Assembly: GCA_024734495.1 (NCBI GenBank)
Contig: JALMQS010000411.1
Location: forward strand, 471,725 to 535,724
Direction: 5' to 3'
Length of the DNA: 64,000 nt
From: Forficula auricularia
Taxonomy: Eukaryota > Arthropoda > Insecta > Dermaptera > Forficulidae
The translations under genes and the position numbers were made by a program. Below, one piece after another: positions 61,698 through 64,000 of this stretch. Under the pieces are notes generated by a model. It did no database searches. It worked only from the letters and a program-made list of their open reading frames with translations, and was not told the origin of the DNA. Each line of letters begins with the position of its first letter. The first letter of the stretch is position 1.

Positions 61698-62088
61698 GTG
61701 AGTGAGAGGGAGACAAATTTACTCAGATTTTAGAGATTTTTAGGGTTCCGTTTAAAAAATAAAAGTGTCGCTACAATGTCTATTTATCAGAAAATTGTAG
61801 CTCGTAAACTAAATAGAATAAAAATTTGAAATTTTTGAATTTATTTATATATATATACATTTTTTCGCAAATCGGACCCCATATTGAAATTTTAATTATA
61901 TTAAGTTAGGCAAAGTTGCTGAGAGAGTGAGGAGAGCCTTTGTAAAACTTTTATTTTATCGCCCCTTTCCACCCTCCCCCAAAAATTGATTAAATTAAAT
62001 TCTAGATAAAAATAAATGTATTATGAGATATGTAGCTATTAAAGTTTGTATTTTTGTGATTAATTTTATTGAGGATTGAAATTTTGTT

Positions 62089-62235
62089 TAAATCACAGAT
62101 AATTAATTATAATTATTTATTGAACACGAATAAATAATAGAAAAGTATAACGTCGTAGTTATATTGTATTATTTGATCGTGTTCAATAAATAATTATAAT
62201 GAATTAATTATCTGTGATTCAAATAAAATTTCAAC
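62089..62235. repeat. Small foldback MITE, second copy
   Basis: Arms TTTAAATCACAGATAATTAA and ATAATTATTTATTGAACACG, inverted to 62235; same family as 45985..46115. Confidence 0.7.
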
Positions 62236-62449
62236 CCTTAATAAATGTATTATCTAAGAAAAAATCTACAGAATTTAAAATATTATATACAAGTAAAAAT
62301 AAAAAGTTTTCAACTGTAAATATTCATATGTTGTAAAAAAATGCACTATAATATTTTCTTTGGTTTGCACCTCCTATAATTATAGGATATTATACCGGTA
62401 TAATAATATAATCAGACACCTTTGTGGTGGTCCGAACCTTGCCACCATC

Positions 62450-63290
62450 ACGCGGCGACTCTTATTATGGGGAGGGTCGAATTTTGTGTGGGGTCAAAGC
62501 TAAAAAATATTTTTTTCTCATAGAGTATAAGGTGTAAGGCTACTTCAAGCAGATTTAAGTTTAATTTTTCAAAAATTTGTTTCGATTTAAAATGAGAAAT
62601 TCAAACTGACTGTTTTTATGTGATTTGTGTAACTTATGACTGTAGAAACGGCTTAATATGAAATTATGAAAAATTCTACAATACACCTTAAATAAGAACC
62701 AATTTGATATCTTAAGAATATTGAAAGTTTTAAGGTACGGAACCCTCGAAATGCGGTTCTACTGACACTTGGTCTGCTTATTATTTATTTATTTTCTGGG
62801 TTTTATTCAGTAGTAAAACTTGTATACTATAATTTGTGTGGATTTAATCTCAGCCTGTCTGTCAGAGCATTGTAGCTGGTTAACTAAAAACGATAGAAAC
62901 TTGTAATTAACAAGCTAAATGTAGTAGAATTATTATCATGGGTAGGGTGGAATTTTTTGTGAGGTCGAAAATAAAAAATATTTTTCTTTCATGGGGTATA
63001 ATGAATTCCTTTACAAATCTTTTTAAGAATAATTATGTAGGTTTAATTTTTTTATTTTTTTATTTAATTCATTGAGAATACGGTGTGAGAGAGCCCAAAT
63101 GGCCAATTTTTAAGTTATTTTTGTATCAGTCAGAGTTTAGAAGTGGCTTTACCCAAAATTTTGAAAAATTTCCATTGTATCCATTGTATTCTTATCAGCT
63201 ACATATAAAAATGAATTTGATATCTCAAGTATTTACGAAGATATAAGGTACGAAACCCTGGGAATACGTTCTGACTCGCACTAGTCCGCC
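62450..63290 (+). repeat. Two diverged tandem ~480 bp units
   Basis: Unit 1 (about 62455..62775) and unit 2 (about 62935..63290) share TATTATGGGGAGGGTCGAAT or TATCATGGGTAGGGTGGAAT, then AAAAAATATTTTT, GGTATAA, TTTGATATCT and AAGGTACGGAACCCT or AAGGTACGAAACCCT. The GGGTTCCG phrase also starts repeats at 40621 and 61742. Confidence 0.55.
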
Positions 63291-63459
63291 TTATTTATTT
63301 AATGATAATGATGCAAGAAGGTGCAATATCCATTCAATCTAGCTTCACTGAAATATACCTAAGGCTCTGGTTATATGTTAATGATTTTGTTTCTTGACCG
63401 TTTAACCAGAATTTATCAAATTTTGAATACATAAATTTTAACAAACATTGGATTACGTG

Positions 63460-63612
63460 AAAACGAGTGATGCCAGTCCGTCTACGTCCGTGTGAATGTC
63501 AAAAAAACAATAAAGAATTTTGGTTATTTTAATAACAATTTGTTTAAAACTAGTGGATGATATGAAGAAGAAAGAATTCCATGCATGAAAATTAGCCACG
63601 GCGCAAGTGCGA
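63460..63612 (+). repeat. Diverged copy of the candidate first exon
   Basis: Aligns with 61509..61700: CGTGAAAACGAGT, CGTCCGTGTGAAT, TAATAACAATTTGTTT, AGTGGA, GAAGA..AAGAATTC, ATGCATG and AATTA. At the position of the GTGAGT donor it reads GCAAGT, a possible GC-type donor. Confidence 0.55.
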
Positions 63613-64000
63613 GTGAAACATTTTTACTCATATTCAATGATTTTGTTTATTTATTTTTTAATTAATGAAAATAATTCAAGAGAGTACATTACTTATTGAA
63701 TATAAAATTGATTAAAAAAAATCTGATAGGACTTTGCTATACGAAATTTGCTAAACTAAAATTCCTTAATTAAATTAAGAAAATAACATCCTGGATTAAA
63801 TATTTTAGTGCTGTCTAATGTGAAATACTACAAAAACCTTTAATCGAAATTTTTGAAATCTTGAATATAGAAGTTTTGACTAATATTGGGACCATGTGAA
63901 AAAGACTATTTACCCTCAGTATCTCTATAAATGACGGAATAAATCATATTCTTAGCATTTTTCTAAAACGTTAAACTATATCTGCCGGGCTGAGAGAGTG

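Overview
This is AT-rich eukaryotic nuclear DNA, almost certainly from an insect or another arthropod. It has spliced genes with GT-AG introns, a ribosomal protein of arthropod type, and a dense mixture of non-LTR retrotransposons, Penelope-like fragments, SINEs, foldback elements and MITEs. Nothing bacterial, viral or rDNA-like is needed to explain it. I could not identify the species.

Only two host protein genes are firmly supported, both on the + strand. (1) The 3' part of SPT5 (the large DSIF subunit) occupies 2697..20386. Six exons encode about 856 residues: the end of the NGN domain, the KOW domains, the TP-rich C-terminal repeats and the last KOW. The N-terminal exons must lie left of the window, so 1..2696 is probably also SPT5 intron. 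(2) A complete RpL32 gene lies at about 34311..38274. It encodes 135 residues in three coding exons, with a probable short 5' UTR exon. Its last intron has grown to 3.2 kb through transposon insertion.

Region by region. 1..2.7 kb: a TIR-type repeat (family A) and an antisense RTE-like LINE with an open 517-codon reverse transcriptase frame. 2.7..20.4 kb: SPT5, whose introns hold a SINE, a Penelope GIY-YIG fragment, many foldback elements and a 4-unit ~345 bp tandem array. 20.5..31 kb: a graveyard of TTAA-flanked MITEs, RTE relics, an RNase H fragment, a decayed R2-like element and three 3' ends of one Jockey/CR1-like LINE. 34.3..38.3 kb: RpL32. 38.6..49.1 kb: Penelope-type repeats running into a 100-N gap, a SINE, foldbacks, a hAT relic and a fourth LINE copy. 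45.8 and 50.5 kb: exon-like segments. 51..61 kb: mostly unrecognised AT-rich DNA with hAT and TIR elements. 61.4..63.6 kb: a GC-rich, promoter-like exon and a diverged second copy of part of it, perhaps alternative first exons of a gene further right.

The most striking signal is a set of about 16 hammerhead-ribozyme-like motifs (CTGANGA, stem II, GAAA, a tiny palindromic stem III, then UH) scattered through the foldback and Penelope-like repeats. In six unrelated families the stem I arms differ in sequence but stay complementary at exactly the same position. That is strong comparative evidence for real ribozyme folds.
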